Source: Patiriisocius_A hiemis
GTDB taxonomy: Bacteria > Bacteroidota > Bacteroidia > Flavobacteriales > Flavobacteriaceae
NCBI RefSeq assembly: GCF_031846325.1
Contig: NZ_JAVRHZ010000008.1
Location: 1 to 64,000 of the forward strand
Length of the DNA stretch: 64,000 nucleotides
Direction of reading: 5' to 3'
Part shown: piece by piece, positions 53,988 through 62,984 of the stretch
How the letters are laid out: the number at the start of each line of letters is the position of its first letter
Position numbering within the stretch: position 1 is the first letter of the stretch
Made by a program: the position numbers and the translations under genes
Notes under the pieces: model-generated
Databases searched by the model: none
What the model saw: only the letters and a program-made list of their open reading frames with translations
Told to the model about the DNA's origin: nothing

Positions 53988-54924
53988 GTTATCTATAATT
54001 ATACCTCTTTACAATAAAGAAAAAGATATTGAAAACACATTAAAAAGTGTGTTACTTCAGTCTTATAGTGATTTTGAGGTTGTAGTAGTTAATGATGGTT
54101 CTACAGATAAAAGTGAAAGTGTAGTTTCTCAAATAAAAGACGATAGAATAAAGCTGTTCTCAAAAAAAAATGAAGGTGTATCAAAAACTAGAAATTTTGG
54201 AGTTTCTAAAGCTATAGCAGACCATATTGTTTTTCTAGACGCAGACGATTATTGGTACCCAAACCACTTGAAAAACCTGAAAGATTTAATTAAAAAGTTC
54301 CCAGAACAAGGTTGGTATGCAACTGCCTATGAAAAAAAGCATAATAAAAATCTCATTGTTCCCATACAATCACCAGTTATGGAAAAAGAGGAGTCTATGT
54401 TTTTGATAAATAATTATTTTAAAAATTCTCTAAAAGATAATCTTGCTTGGACCTCTGCTGTTTGCATGAAAAAGATTTTTTTTAACAGTTTAAATGGCTT
54501 TGACACATCCATTACAATGGGAGCAGGAGAAGATACAGATTTATGGATTAGAGCCGCATTAGCCTCTGAAATTGGATTTTGTAAAATAGTTAGTGCAACA
54601 CATAACCTAGAAGGTACAAATAGAATCTCTAATACCCCTACAAATGATCGTGTATTTCTAAATCTAGATAACTATGAAGACTTTGCAAAAGAAGATATGT
54701 TTCTTCAAAAGTTTTTAGATTTAAACAGGTATTCTATAGCACTACAATATAAGCTCTCAGGAAATTTTAAAACGTCCAATAAAATTTCAAAAAAAATAAA
54801 TTCTAAAAATCTTTCTTTTACACAAAGAAACCTACTCAAGCTACCTAGGTCTATACTTGTATTATTGATAAAGACTCAAAAATTTCTTGGAAAAAAGGGG
54901 TATAGATTAAGCTCCTACAAATGA
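53980..54924 (+). CDS. Family 2 glycosyltransferase
   Basis: 314 aa. LSIIIPLYNKEKDIENTL, VVNDGSTDKSE, LDADDYW (metal site) and the acceptor-side GAGEDTDLWIRAAL motif with catalytic ED. Overlaps the preceding gene by eight bases, so the two are coupled. Its last 18 bases overlap the 3' end of the convergent ketoisomerase gene. Confidence 0.92.
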   Translation: MPELSIIIPLYNKEKDIENTLKSVLLQSYSDFEVVVVNDGSTDKSESVVSQIKDDRIKLFSKKNEGVSKTRNFGVSKAIADHIVFLDADDYWYPNHLKNLKDLIKKFPEQGWYATAYEKKHNKNLIVPIQSPVMEKEESMFLINNYFKNSLKDNLAWTSAVCMKKIFFNSLNGFDTSITMGAGEDTDLWIRAALASEIGFCKIVSATHNLEGTNRISNTPTNDRVFLNLDNYEDFAKEDMFLQKFLDLNRYSIALQYKLSGNFKTSNKISKKINSKNLSFTQRNLLKLPRSILVLLIKTQKFLGKKGYRLSSYK

Positions 54925-55308
54925 TTTAAAGTCATTATAATTTCTAATATAATCTTCTTCAAGATATTCACCAGATGAAACTACAAGGCATATTGCACCA
55001 GAAGAGAAATTTTGCAGCTCACGCCATATTCCTGTATCTAATAAAAGACCTTTATCTGGTTTATTAAGGGTAATTGTTTCTTTGTTTGTTCCATTATCAA
55101 TTACTACTTCAAAACTGCCGCTTAATGCAATTAAAAACTCTAACTGTTCTTTATGTGCATGCCCCCCTCTATATGCATCGCTAGGTACATCATATAAATA
55201 ATAAACCCTTTTTATTTTATAGGGTAGTAATTCTTTTTCAATTACACCTAGATTACCTCTTGGATCAGCAATTTTAGGTATATCTATAATTTTACAGTTA
55301 TCAAGCAT
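54907..55308 (-). CDS. dTDP-4-oxo-6-deoxyglucose 3,4-ketoisomerase (FdtA/QdtA-like)
   Basis: 133 aa, one cupin domain. The pattern PRGNLGVIEKE and RGGHAHKEQ with H50 and H52 corresponds to the catalytic His-x-His of FdtA. It isomerises dTDP-4-keto-6-deoxyglucose to the 3-keto sugar, the step before transamination to dTDP-Fuc3N or dTDP-Qui3N. A DegT-type transaminase lies at the window end. FdtA versus QdtA product specificity cannot be decided. Overlaps the upstream glycosyltransferase by eight bases. Confidence 0.85.
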   Translation of the reverse strand: MLDNCKIIDIPKIADPRGNLGVIEKELLPYKIKRVYYLYDVPSDAYRGGHAHKEQLEFLIALSGSFEVVIDNGTNKETITLNKPDKGLLLDTGIWRELQNFSSGAICLVVSSGEYLEEDYIRNYNDFKSFVGA

Positions 55309-56422
55309 AATTTTCTAATAATATTCCATTCCATTTATTTGCAACTACCTCCATAGAGAACTCTTTTATAGATGTATTAGTATTGCCTTTACATTTTATA
55401 TAAAGTTCTTTATCATATACTAACTGCCTAATTGCATTAGAAAATAAAGGTACATTTCTTTCAGAAACTAATAAACCATTTTCTTTGTGTTTAATAATTT
55501 CATTAGGACCAGAAATTATATCTAATGCTGCTACAGGGGTTCCAACAGAAAAAGATTCTAAAAGCACCATAGGAAACCCTTCAAACTTACTAGTTAATGT
55601 CACAAACTTTGCTTGCTTAATTATTGGAAAAGGATTTTCTTGAAATGGCATAAAAATAATGAATGGAGAACACTCTAATTTTGAAGCCTTATTTTGAAGC
55701 ATTTTGGCATCTTGCCCATCACCCATAATCACTAGGTATATGTTATCTTTCCATACAGCAGATTTTGAAAAGGAATTAATTAAAAAACTAAAATCCTTTA
55801 CGGAATCGACAATTCTTCCGTAAGACAAAATATAATTCCTATTATTTAATTGCTTAGGAAGTGTGCTATTTTGACTACTCCAATCTGGGTTAAAAGAATT
55901 ATATATAGTGACACCATTGGTAATGCTCAAATCTTCTAGTAAGGTATCCTCTATATATTTTGAAACACAAACTGTTTTAGTATTTCTCCTGTATATTTTT
56001 GCAGTTTCCTTTGGGTTATTGCTAAAGTATAATTCTTTATTTGAGCTATGAACCACATAAATACATGATTGGTTCTTGTATATATAATTACTATAAAATA
56101 ACTCTCTCTTATAATTAGTCTTCGACCTGTTATCTACAATAACATCAAACTTTTGCTTCTTTATGTACCGTCTAAGTTTTTTAAATCTAATAAAACGTTT
56201 AAAGACTGTGTCTTTACCTTTTTTAAATTTTCCTAAATTAAAAAGTGTACCTGAGTAATTGTAAGAAATAGCATTGTTTAAAGTTACAATGTGAACCTCG
56301 TGGCCAAGTGATGTAAACATTTGAGATTGCATAGCAGCAGCTCTCTCTGCACCACCATTAGCAAGAGAAATTGTTACTATACAAATTTTAATATGCGTAC
56401 CTTCGCTCAAGAGCTTATCCAT
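55301..56422 (-). CDS. GT4-type glycosyltransferase
   Basis: 373 aa. GT-B fold with N-terminal SLANGGAERAAAMQ and LGHEVHIV, and C-terminal donor site SKFEGFPMVLLESFSVGTPV, the E-x7-E of family GT4, followed by NGLLV. Typical retaining transferase of capsule and O-antigen synthesis. It is upstream of the ketoisomerase gene and divergent from the next glycosyltransferase with 19 bases between the starts. Confidence 0.92.
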   Translation of the reverse strand: MDKLLSEGTHIKICIVTISLANGGAERAAAMQSQMFTSLGHEVHIVTLNNAISYNYSGTLFNLGKFKKGKDTVFKRFIRFKKLRRYIKKQKFDVIVDNRSKTNYKRELFYSNYIYKNQSCIYVVHSSNKELYFSNNPKETAKIYRRNTKTVCVSKYIEDTLLEDLSITNGVTIYNSFNPDWSSQNSTLPKQLNNRNYILSYGRIVDSVKDFSFLINSFSKSAVWKDNIYLVIMGDGQDAKMLQNKASKLECSPFIIFMPFQENPFPIIKQAKFVTLTSKFEGFPMVLLESFSVGTPVAALDIISGPNEIIKHKENGLLVSERNVPLFSNAIRQLVYDKELYIKCKGNTNTSIKEFSMEVVANKWNGILLENYA

Positions 56423-56434
56423 TTAGAAGCGTCA

Positions 56435-56442
56435 CAAAGATA
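56435..56442 (-). promoter_or_regulatory. Putative -7 box of the GT4 gene
   Basis: TATCTTTG on the minus strand matches TAnnTTTG, 13 bases from the start codon at 56422. It overlaps the start codon of the divergent gene at 56442, so the two transcripts may interfere. Confidence 0.35.
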
Positions 56443-57578
56443 TGAAGATACTTTTAGTAGGCGAATATAGTAGATTACACAATTCATTAAAAGAGGGACT
56501 AACTGCTTTAGGACATGAGGTGTTGCTTATTTCATCTGGGGATTTTTTTAAAGATTACCCATCAGATATTAAACTAAAAAGAAAATTTGATAGTGGTATT
56601 CAAAAGAAACTGAAAACTCTCTTGTATAAGTTTACCGGTGTTAATATAACCTCACTATCTCTTAAAAATCAGTTTTTTAAACATACAGAACGTTTAACAG
56701 GTTTTGATATAGTACAATTAATAAACGAAAGTTCTTTTGCTGCAACCCCAAAATATGAAAAAGAATTTATAGACTTCTTACATTTAAATAACAAAAAACT
56801 ATTTTTATTGTCTTGCGGAACGGATTATGTAAGTGTCGCATTTGGTCTAAGTAATAAACTTGAGTATAGTATTTTTAAAGGATATTTAGATAATACCGTA
56901 TCAAAAGAAACTTACTTTTCATCTTTAAAATATTTAGCTCCCGCATACAAAGAGCTTCACAATTATGTCTACTCAAAAATAGAAGGTGTGATTGCTACAG
57001 ATATGGATTATCACCTCCCACTAGAAAACCACCCTAAATACTTGGGACTTATACCAAACCCTGTAAATATAGACAAAATAAAGACCCCTAAAACTCAAGA
57101 ACCTACTCACAAAATAAAAATTTTCTTAGGGATTAATCGAAGTAATTACCATACAAAAGGAATTGTCTATTTTGAAGAAGCTTTAGAGATTATTCAGAAA
57201 AAGTATGCAGATAAAGTAGAAGTTGTTGTAGTTGAAAATTTACCATACAAAGAGTACATAACCAAGTTTGACAAAGCCCATATCTTACTTGACCAAGCAT
57301 TAGCGTATGACCAAGGATACAATGCCTTGGAAGCTATGGCAAAAGGGAAAGTAGTATTTACCGGAGCTTCTCCACAATTTGAAGCTTTTCATAATCTTAA
57401 AAATCAAGTTGCAATACATACCAGACCTGATACTCAAGAGATTGTAGCCAATCTAGAATTACTTATAAAAAATCCTGAAAAAATTACTGAAATAAGTAAA
57501 AACGCTATAAATTTTATTGAAAAGGAGCACCACTATATTACAATTGCTCAAAAATATATTGACATATACACTACTTAA
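56442..57578 (+). CDS. Glycosyltransferase, GT-B type
   Basis: 378 aa. Starts MKILLVGEYSRLHNSLKEGL with LGHEVLLIS, a GT-B N-domain; the C-domain has HKIKIFLGINRSNYHTKG (split) and AYDQGYNALEAMAKGKVVFTG, an E-containing donor-site helix as in GT4 proteins. The usual E-x7-E is relaxed. It is followed one base later by the membrane-protein gene at 57580, so a two-gene unit is likely. Confidence 0.8.
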   Translation: MKILLVGEYSRLHNSLKEGLTALGHEVLLISSGDFFKDYPSDIKLKRKFDSGIQKKLKTLLYKFTGVNITSLSLKNQFFKHTERLTGFDIVQLINESSFAATPKYEKEFIDFLHLNNKKLFLLSCGTDYVSVAFGLSNKLEYSIFKGYLDNTVSKETYFSSLKYLAPAYKELHNYVYSKIEGVIATDMDYHLPLENHPKYLGLIPNPVNIDKIKTPKTQEPTHKIKIFLGINRSNYHTKGIVYFEEALEIIQKKYADKVEVVVVENLPYKEYITKFDKAHILLDQALAYDQGYNALEAMAKGKVVFTGASPQFEAFHNLKNQVAIHTRPDTQEIVANLELLIKNPEKITEISKNAINFIEKEHHYITIAQKYIDIYTT

Positions 57579-57579
57579 A

Positions 57580-58899
57580 ATGGGTGCAAATGTTACATTA
57601 CCTAAAGTATACTACTACTTATTTACATTTTTTGTAGTTGCCTTACTCATGGGGTATGGCTCCAATAGTTGGATTTATCCGGCATTAGTCGTAGCACTTA
57701 TCATTTCCTTATTGCTATTGATTTTTAAGCAAAAATTTTGGTTGATTTCTTTTTTTATAGCTTCTATTGCAGTTTTACTTTACGGTTTCTCATTTCCTAG
57801 AATGGCAAACCATGGTAATCTAGAATTTTTTATTGGTCTCTTTATTATATGCTTTCTACTACTAAAGTATAAAGACATAAAAAACAATACATTATCTGTA
57901 AAAAATATTACATGGTTCTTTAGGTTTTCACTACTAAGCATCTATTTTTTTGCAGGGTTTCATAAATTAAATAGTGGTTTTTTCAGTATCAATGAGAGCT
58001 GTACTTTTTTAATAAATCAAGGTTTTTTTTCTACTGAAATTTTAACCAATACAACTATTGCATTAGTATTTCAAGTAGGAACAATCCTTATAGAAATGCT
58101 TATCCCTTTTGGCTTACTTTTTAGGAAAACCAGAAAAATTGCTGTTTTAATTTTACTTGCTTTTCACATATATCTATCTTTTGTTGGGTTTTCTAACTTT
58201 AGCTCGTTAGCAGGTTTCTTACTCTTAGGTTCTTTACTAAGTCTTAAAAAAATAAAACAAAAGCATCTAATTATCTACACAGTAAGTGCTGTAATAGCTG
58301 TTATTACGGGTTTTGTATTAAGAAACTACACAACCCTGTCTTTTTATAAAATAGCTTTTATTAATGGGCTTATTTATAATATAGGTTGGGTTTATTTCTT
58401 TTATAATTTGGTAAAAGGCATAAAATTTAACACTAAAAACTTACAGCTCTCGTGGCAGCTTGCAATTCCTGTTTTCTTTGTTTTTCTGTGGTCAAGTCAA
58501 GCTTATATAGGGTTATCAAATACAGGTAATCTCACTATGTTTAGTAATCTTATTACTGAAAGTAGTAGAAGTAATCATTTTTTAATTAATACTAAAAAAA
58601 CAAAATTATTTTTTTTTGAAGATGATTATGTAACGATACTAGAATTGCCAGATTATTGTAAATGGAATGGTATTGAAAAATTAGAAGGGTATGACTTACC
58701 CTATATAGAGTTTAAGACGCAAGTAGGATTCTGGAAGCAAAAATATAACAACCCAATACCGGCAACAGTTGTTTACAAAAAGGATACATTACAAATAGAT
58801 AATTTAAAGAACAGCACTTTTAGTACTACAAACTGGTGGCATAAATATTTACATTTCAGAAAAATTCCGATAAAAGGAAATAACGAATGTCTCTGGTAA
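57580..58899 (+). CDS. HTTM-like polytopic membrane protein
   Basis: 439 aa from ATG 57580; the open frame begins earlier inside the preceding gene. About ten membrane helices cover residues 8-320, then a soluble C-terminal domain of about 110 residues. The FFAGFHKLNSGFF segment is the hallmark of HTTM proteins, the membrane core shared with vitamin K-dependent gamma-carboxylase. The bacterial members have unknown activity. It sits in a glycan locus, so a role in modifying lipid-linked or surface sugar is inferred. Confidence 0.65.
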   Translation: MGANVTLPKVYYYLFTFFVVALLMGYGSNSWIYPALVVALIISLLLLIFKQKFWLISFFIASIAVLLYGFSFPRMANHGNLEFFIGLFIICFLLLKYKDIKNNTLSVKNITWFFRFSLLSIYFFAGFHKLNSGFFSINESCTFLINQGFFSTEILTNTTIALVFQVGTILIEMLIPFGLLFRKTRKIAVLILLAFHIYLSFVGFSNFSSLAGFLLLGSLLSLKKIKQKHLIIYTVSAVIAVITGFVLRNYTTLSFYKIAFINGLIYNIGWVYFFYNLVKGIKFNTKNLQLSWQLAIPVFFVFLWSSQAYIGLSNTGNLTMFSNLITESSRSNHFLINTKKTKLFFFEDDYVTILELPDYCKWNGIEKLEGYDLPYIEFKTQVGFWKQKYNNPIPATVVYKKDTLQIDNLKNSTFSTTNWWHKYLHFRKIPIKGNNECLW

Positions 58900-58976
58900 G
58901 TAATTAAAATCTTTAAAAATAACACTTCAATACTCAAGCCATAATACGTACTTTAGCAACGTAATAATTTAAACTA

Positions 58977-59465
58977 ATGAATACTAGTATAATTTCTAAT
59001 TCGGCAGTAATAGGCAAGAATGTTACCATTGGCAACTTTTGTATAATAGGGGACAATGTAGTTATTGGTGATAATACAGTAATAAAAAACTATGTAGAAC
59101 TCCGTGAAAATACAATTGTTGGAAATGATTGTTACATAGACTCAAGAGTAACATCTTCTGGAAGTTGTGAGATTGGTAATAATGTAACTTTAAGATACGA
59201 TAGTATAATTGCTAGAGGTTGTAAAATTGGTGATAACACTTATATATGTCCTAAAGTTATGACTAACAACCTTAACACAGAAAAAGATCAAATAGGTGGT
59301 CCAAAAATTGGCAAAAATGTATTTATAGGAACTAGTAGTGTTATACAGCATGGTATTACAATAGGCGATAATAGCGTATTGGGCTCGCTTTCTTTTTTAA
59401 ATAAAAGTATCCCTGAAAATGAAGTTTGGTTTGGGAACCCTGCAAAATGCTATAAAAAACTTTAA
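58977..59465 (+). CDS. Left-handed beta-helix acetyltransferase
   Basis: 162 aa, almost entirely hexapeptide repeats (VIGKNVTIGNFCIIGDNVVI and following), ending NPAKCYKKL. Small trimeric enzymes of this type transfer acetyl groups to nucleotide-linked amino sugars; FdtC and QdtC, which acetylate dTDP-Fuc3N and dTDP-Qui3N, belong here. Given the ketoisomerase and transaminase nearby this is a plausible third step, but the assignment is by context. Confidence 0.75.
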   Translation: MNTSIISNSAVIGKNVTIGNFCIIGDNVVIGDNTVIKNYVELRENTIVGNDCYIDSRVTSSGSCEIGNNVTLRYDSIIARGCKIGDNTYICPKVMTNNLNTEKDQIGGPKIGKNVFIGTSSVIQHGITIGDNSVLGSLSFLNKSIPENEVWFGNPAKCYKKL

Positions 59466-59469
59466 AAAA

Positions 59470-60219
59470 TTACCATTGAAGTATCTTATACTTCTTAAGC
59501 ATTTCTTTTTCAGACTCCCAGTCTCTAGCAAAGTTATTTCTTATGAGTTTTGCCGGAATTCCTCCTAGCAAAATATTCTCTCCTAAACTTGAATAGTCCT
59601 TATTGCACAATGAATTTGAAGCAATAACGCAATTGTTTGGAGTTTTTGTATTTAACATAATGGTTACTCTATTTGAAATAGCGTTATAGTCTCCTATTTT
59701 TATTTCTCCCTCAATTGGAAAGTGAGTTTTGGTATTTGTATCCATCATAGGATGCGAATTTGTATCAATTAATTGAGACTCATAACCAATACCTGTCCAA
59801 TTTCCAATAACAACTCTATTGGTACAAATAAGCTTTACATTTGACCCAAGGCAGCCCATGTCCCCAAATTCACAATACCCATTTTTTGAAACATAAATAA
59901 TAACATCCTTTCCAAAGTGGGCGTGGTTTTTAAATAACATTTTGCCTTGCATGTTAATTTCGGCTATCCCGCGTTGACGTGTCATCTTTTCAAAAAGCAA
60001 CCCAAAACCAATCATTCCCATTTTCAAGGGGCCTTCAAGAATAAAATCGCCAGAAATATTGGTAAATTTTACACTCCCATAAAAGAAAAAAGGTAGTTTT
60101 TTTGCTTCAGAAAAAGGTAGTTTTTTAAAGTTGAAATAAAGCGTTTTAATCCAATTTACTGAACGAATTATTTTAAAAACCCTTTTAAATTTTCTATACT
60201 TTTCTTTTAAAAAACTCAT
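59470..60219 (-). CDS. Hexapeptide-repeat acyltransferase
   Basis: 249 aa. The N-terminal 60 residues are basic and helical; hexapeptide repeats run from about 65 to 215 (for example FGKDVIIYVSKNGYCEFGDM, VVIGNWTGIGYESQ, IKIGDYNAISNRVTIM), with ILLGGIPAKLI at the end. It resembles acyltransferases that decorate surface polysaccharides. It is the last gene of the minus-strand unit with both flippases, two bases after the second one. Confidence 0.85.
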   Translation of the reverse strand: MSFLKEKYRKFKRVFKIIRSVNWIKTLYFNFKKLPFSEAKKLPFFFYGSVKFTNISGDFILEGPLKMGMIGFGLLFEKMTRQRGIAEINMQGKMLFKNHAHFGKDVIIYVSKNGYCEFGDMGCLGSNVKLICTNRVVIGNWTGIGYESQLIDTNSHPMMDTNTKTHFPIEGEIKIGDYNAISNRVTIMLNTKTPNNCVIASNSLCNKDYSSLGENILLGGIPAKLIRNNFARDWESEKEMLKKYKILQW

Positions 60220-60221
60220 TA

Positions 60222-61700
60222 TTATTTTCTCAGCTTATCTTTTAAAAAACTTATAATATCCACTTTTTTATTAATGTAAATAAACGAAAAAGTAACGGAT
60301 ATAATGGTCATAGCAATCATAACTAATAAATTAAGGGTGCTATCATCTATATTAGAAAAGACTAATGTTAAAATACAAATTACATTAGCAACTATGAAAA
60401 TAGGGTAAAACTCAGACTTAAAAGTAAAGTTATAACGCCACTTGGTTATTATTAATAATGAAATAAAGTGAATTATAAAATGTATTAAAAAACTAATACC
60501 TAAACCTTCTATCCCGTATAGGTTATATCCTACTATATTTAAACTAAATAGTAGAACATTAAAAACAATAATAGTTTTTACAAATAACTTTGTATCTGCC
60601 TTTGCAATAATAATATACCCCATTGAAAAAGATCCCATTTTAAATATCATGCCTAAAATTCCCCAACTAACTAGCTTAGTAGTTGAAAGAAACTCTTCAG
60701 AATAAAGTAGTTCTATAAAAAAGGGTGCAAAAGCTATAAAAATTACAACAATGGGTACTAACAATAACACACCTATATAGGCTTGCTCAAACACTTTATC
60801 TTTAATTTTAGAAATATTACTAGAAATGGCTGCTAGTTGAGGGTAATAGTCTGTTGCCATAGCTGTAAAAACCGCCCCAACATAAGTGTTTAGTATTACA
60901 ATACCAGCAATATAAAAACCTACTTCATCAATACCCCCATAGTTTGAAATATATACTTGTAATAGATACATACCTAAGATAGAAATAATACCACCTAAAC
61001 TTAAAGCTGCACCAAGCTTCATCATATTCCCTCCAGAATATACAGCTTGTTTAAGTGAGACTTTTATAGGAAGGTATTGTACCTTTCTTGTAAAATAAAG
61101 TGCTATAAAAAAACCTATTGCATGTGCAATTATTATCGCTGGCACTATGGCTTCAATTCTAAAAAAATAGTAAAGTGGCAAGGTTATAAATAAGCCTAAT
61201 AAGTTTCCATAAACCGTAGCCTTAGAAAGGCCTTTTAAGTTTCTTAAACCCTGCAAAATTGCTAAGTTAGATCGTGTGAGCTGATTAAACAATAAGGCTA
61301 TAGAAAGGAAAATAAAAGAGTAAGTAAACTCAGAAGAATCAAATGAAATCTCACTTAAAAGAGGTGAAAAAATTATCATTAATAAGCAACCAACAAAAAT
61401 TGAAAGCCAAACTAGCTTCTTTAATACTCCAATAGTTTTAGAGACCTTTTCTTGATCTTTTTTTTCTTTTGCAATTGCAATCTCCTGAACTACACTTTTA
61501 TTGAGACCTATACTTGTTAATTCAGTTATTAAGTTTAAAGCAGTTACAAATAATCCAGAAATACCAATACCTGCAGGACCAATTAAAAATGCAATTGCTT
61601 TAGAACGGAGAAGGGAGATAATTATTTTTACAAATTGAACCCCTCCAAAGATTGAAGTAGCTACAATTACGCCCTTAAATGCATTTTTCTCTTTCAGCAT
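60222..61700 (-). CDS. Polysaccharide flippase (Wzx-type)
   Basis: 492 aa with about 14 membrane helices. The N-terminus FKGVIVATSIFGGVQFVKIIISLLRSKAIA (split) and GPAGIGISGLFVTALNLI are typical of O-antigen translocases of the MATE-like/MOP superfamily. It moves undecaprenyl-linked repeat units across the inner membrane. ATG follows directly on the stop codon of the upstream flippase gene. Confidence 0.9.
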   Translation of the reverse strand: MLKEKNAFKGVIVATSIFGGVQFVKIIISLLRSKAIAFLIGPAGIGISGLFVTALNLITELTSIGLNKSVVQEIAIAKEKKDQEKVSKTIGVLKKLVWLSIFVGCLLMIIFSPLLSEISFDSSEFTYSFIFLSIALLFNQLTRSNLAILQGLRNLKGLSKATVYGNLLGLFITLPLYYFFRIEAIVPAIIIAHAIGFFIALYFTRKVQYLPIKVSLKQAVYSGGNMMKLGAALSLGGIISILGMYLLQVYISNYGGIDEVGFYIAGIVILNTYVGAVFTAMATDYYPQLAAISSNISKIKDKVFEQAYIGVLLLVPIVVIFIAFAPFFIELLYSEEFLSTTKLVSWGILGMIFKMGSFSMGYIIIAKADTKLFVKTIIVFNVLLFSLNIVGYNLYGIEGLGISFLIHFIIHFISLLIITKWRYNFTFKSEFYPIFIVANVICILTLVFSNIDDSTLNLLVMIAMTIISVTFSFIYINKKVDIISFLKDKLRK

Positions 61701-62984
61701 TTATGACTTTTTTAAATTATTATAATATCTAAAAACTAAAAACAGAACAATAAAAAATAGAAGAATGTATCTTATAAAATGTGCCATAACAACACCTTCT
61801 ACTCCATAATCAATCACAAGGTAGTTTGCAAAGCCATAAAATAAAGCTAGTGAAACAATTTCAGTAAAAATAAAATTACGCACGAGTTTTTTAGCTAAAA
61901 ACTGATGAATTAAAACCAAAGCGCCTAATCTTACAAAATCACCTAATAATTGCCATTTAAACAAAGGTGCCATTTCAGTAAATCCTGGATAAATTAACTC
62001 AATGACAAAATCTCTAAAAATAAATATTAATATCATCCCGATACCAAAGAGAGGTAATAAGGTTTTATAAATAGACAATAATTCTTTTAAAAAACCAGAT
62101 TTAGAGTTTATGCTTGCGAACTTCGGAATTACATAAAGCGTAAACATTGCTCCAGAAAAAACCATATAATTTTTTGATATGAAAGTCATCCCAGTCCAGA
62201 TTCCAGCATCATCTTCACTTAAAGAATTGGCTAACATATTTCGGATATCTATTTCTATATAATTCAGTAAAACTGTAGAAACAAAAGACATAAGTGTGAA
62301 TGCCAATAAGCTTTTTCCTAATGGGGTAGAAAAAGTTAGTTTTTTAAACTGAACATACTCTTTTAAAATTTTAAAAATTAAAAAGAGCATAACTACAACT
62401 TGTATAACTGGAGTTAATGCAATTGCCATTAATGCTCCAGTAATATTATTTTGATATAATAGGTATACAAGCAAGCAAGCACTAAGTATATAACTTATTA
62501 GCTCTACGGTTGCAAACTTTTTATAGTTAGACAAGCCGTTTATAACTCCATTAAAAACACGTTGTATACTTATAAAAGGAACTACTACCGCAACTAGTTT
62601 AACAACAAATGTAAAATCACTACTCCCAAAAAGGTAGGTACTTAAAAAATCGGCTCCAAAAAACAATAACGCTCCAGTTACAACAGTACCAAAAATGGTA
62701 AATACTAATGTAGTAGAAAATAACTTTTGTAGTTGAGGCTTTTCGTCCTTATACTCTGCTACATATTTTACAACCCCATTAAAAACACCAAGTGAAGTTA
62801 TTGAGCTTAAAATCTGGCTTAAACTACGTAGTTGGCCAATTTTATATATTCCCGCTTCTCCAACTATTTCTGCTAATAACCTTTGAACAAAAACAGAAAT
62901 TATGAGCCTTATACTAATAACAACTCCATTTACCGAAGTCATTTTTAATAATAAATTTTTGCTAATAAATTCTGGTACTTTCAA
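61701..62984 (-). CDS. Second polysaccharide flippase-like protein (Wzx-type)
   Basis: 427 aa with about 12 membrane helices; MTSVNGVVISIRLIISVFVQRLLAEIVG (split) is the family N-terminus. The first codon would be TTG at 62984, right behind the transaminase stop; ATG at 62942 (14 codons later) is the alternative. It is distinct in sequence from the neighbouring flippase, and it is unusual that one locus has two. One may serve a different substrate or have a different role, such as a ligase partner. Confidence 0.85.
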   Translation of the reverse strand: MKVPEFISKNLLLKMTSVNGVVISIRLIISVFVQRLLAEIVGEAGIYKIGQLRSLSQILSSITSLGVFNGVVKYVAEYKDEKPQLQKLFSTTLVFTIFGTVVTGALLFFGADFLSTYLFGSSDFTFVVKLVAVVVPFISIQRVFNGVINGLSNYKKFATVELISYILSACLLVYLLYQNNITGALMAIALTPVIQVVVMLFLIFKILKEYVQFKKLTFSTPLGKSLLAFTLMSFVSTVLLNYIEIDIRNMLANSLSEDDAGIWTGMTFISKNYMVFSGAMFTLYVIPKFASINSKSGFLKELLSIYKTLLPLFGIGMILIFIFRDFVIELIYPGFTEMAPLFKWQLLGDFVRLGALVLIHQFLAKKLVRNFIFTEIVSLALFYGFANYLVIDYGVEGVVMAHFIRYILLFFIVLFLVFRYYNNLKKS

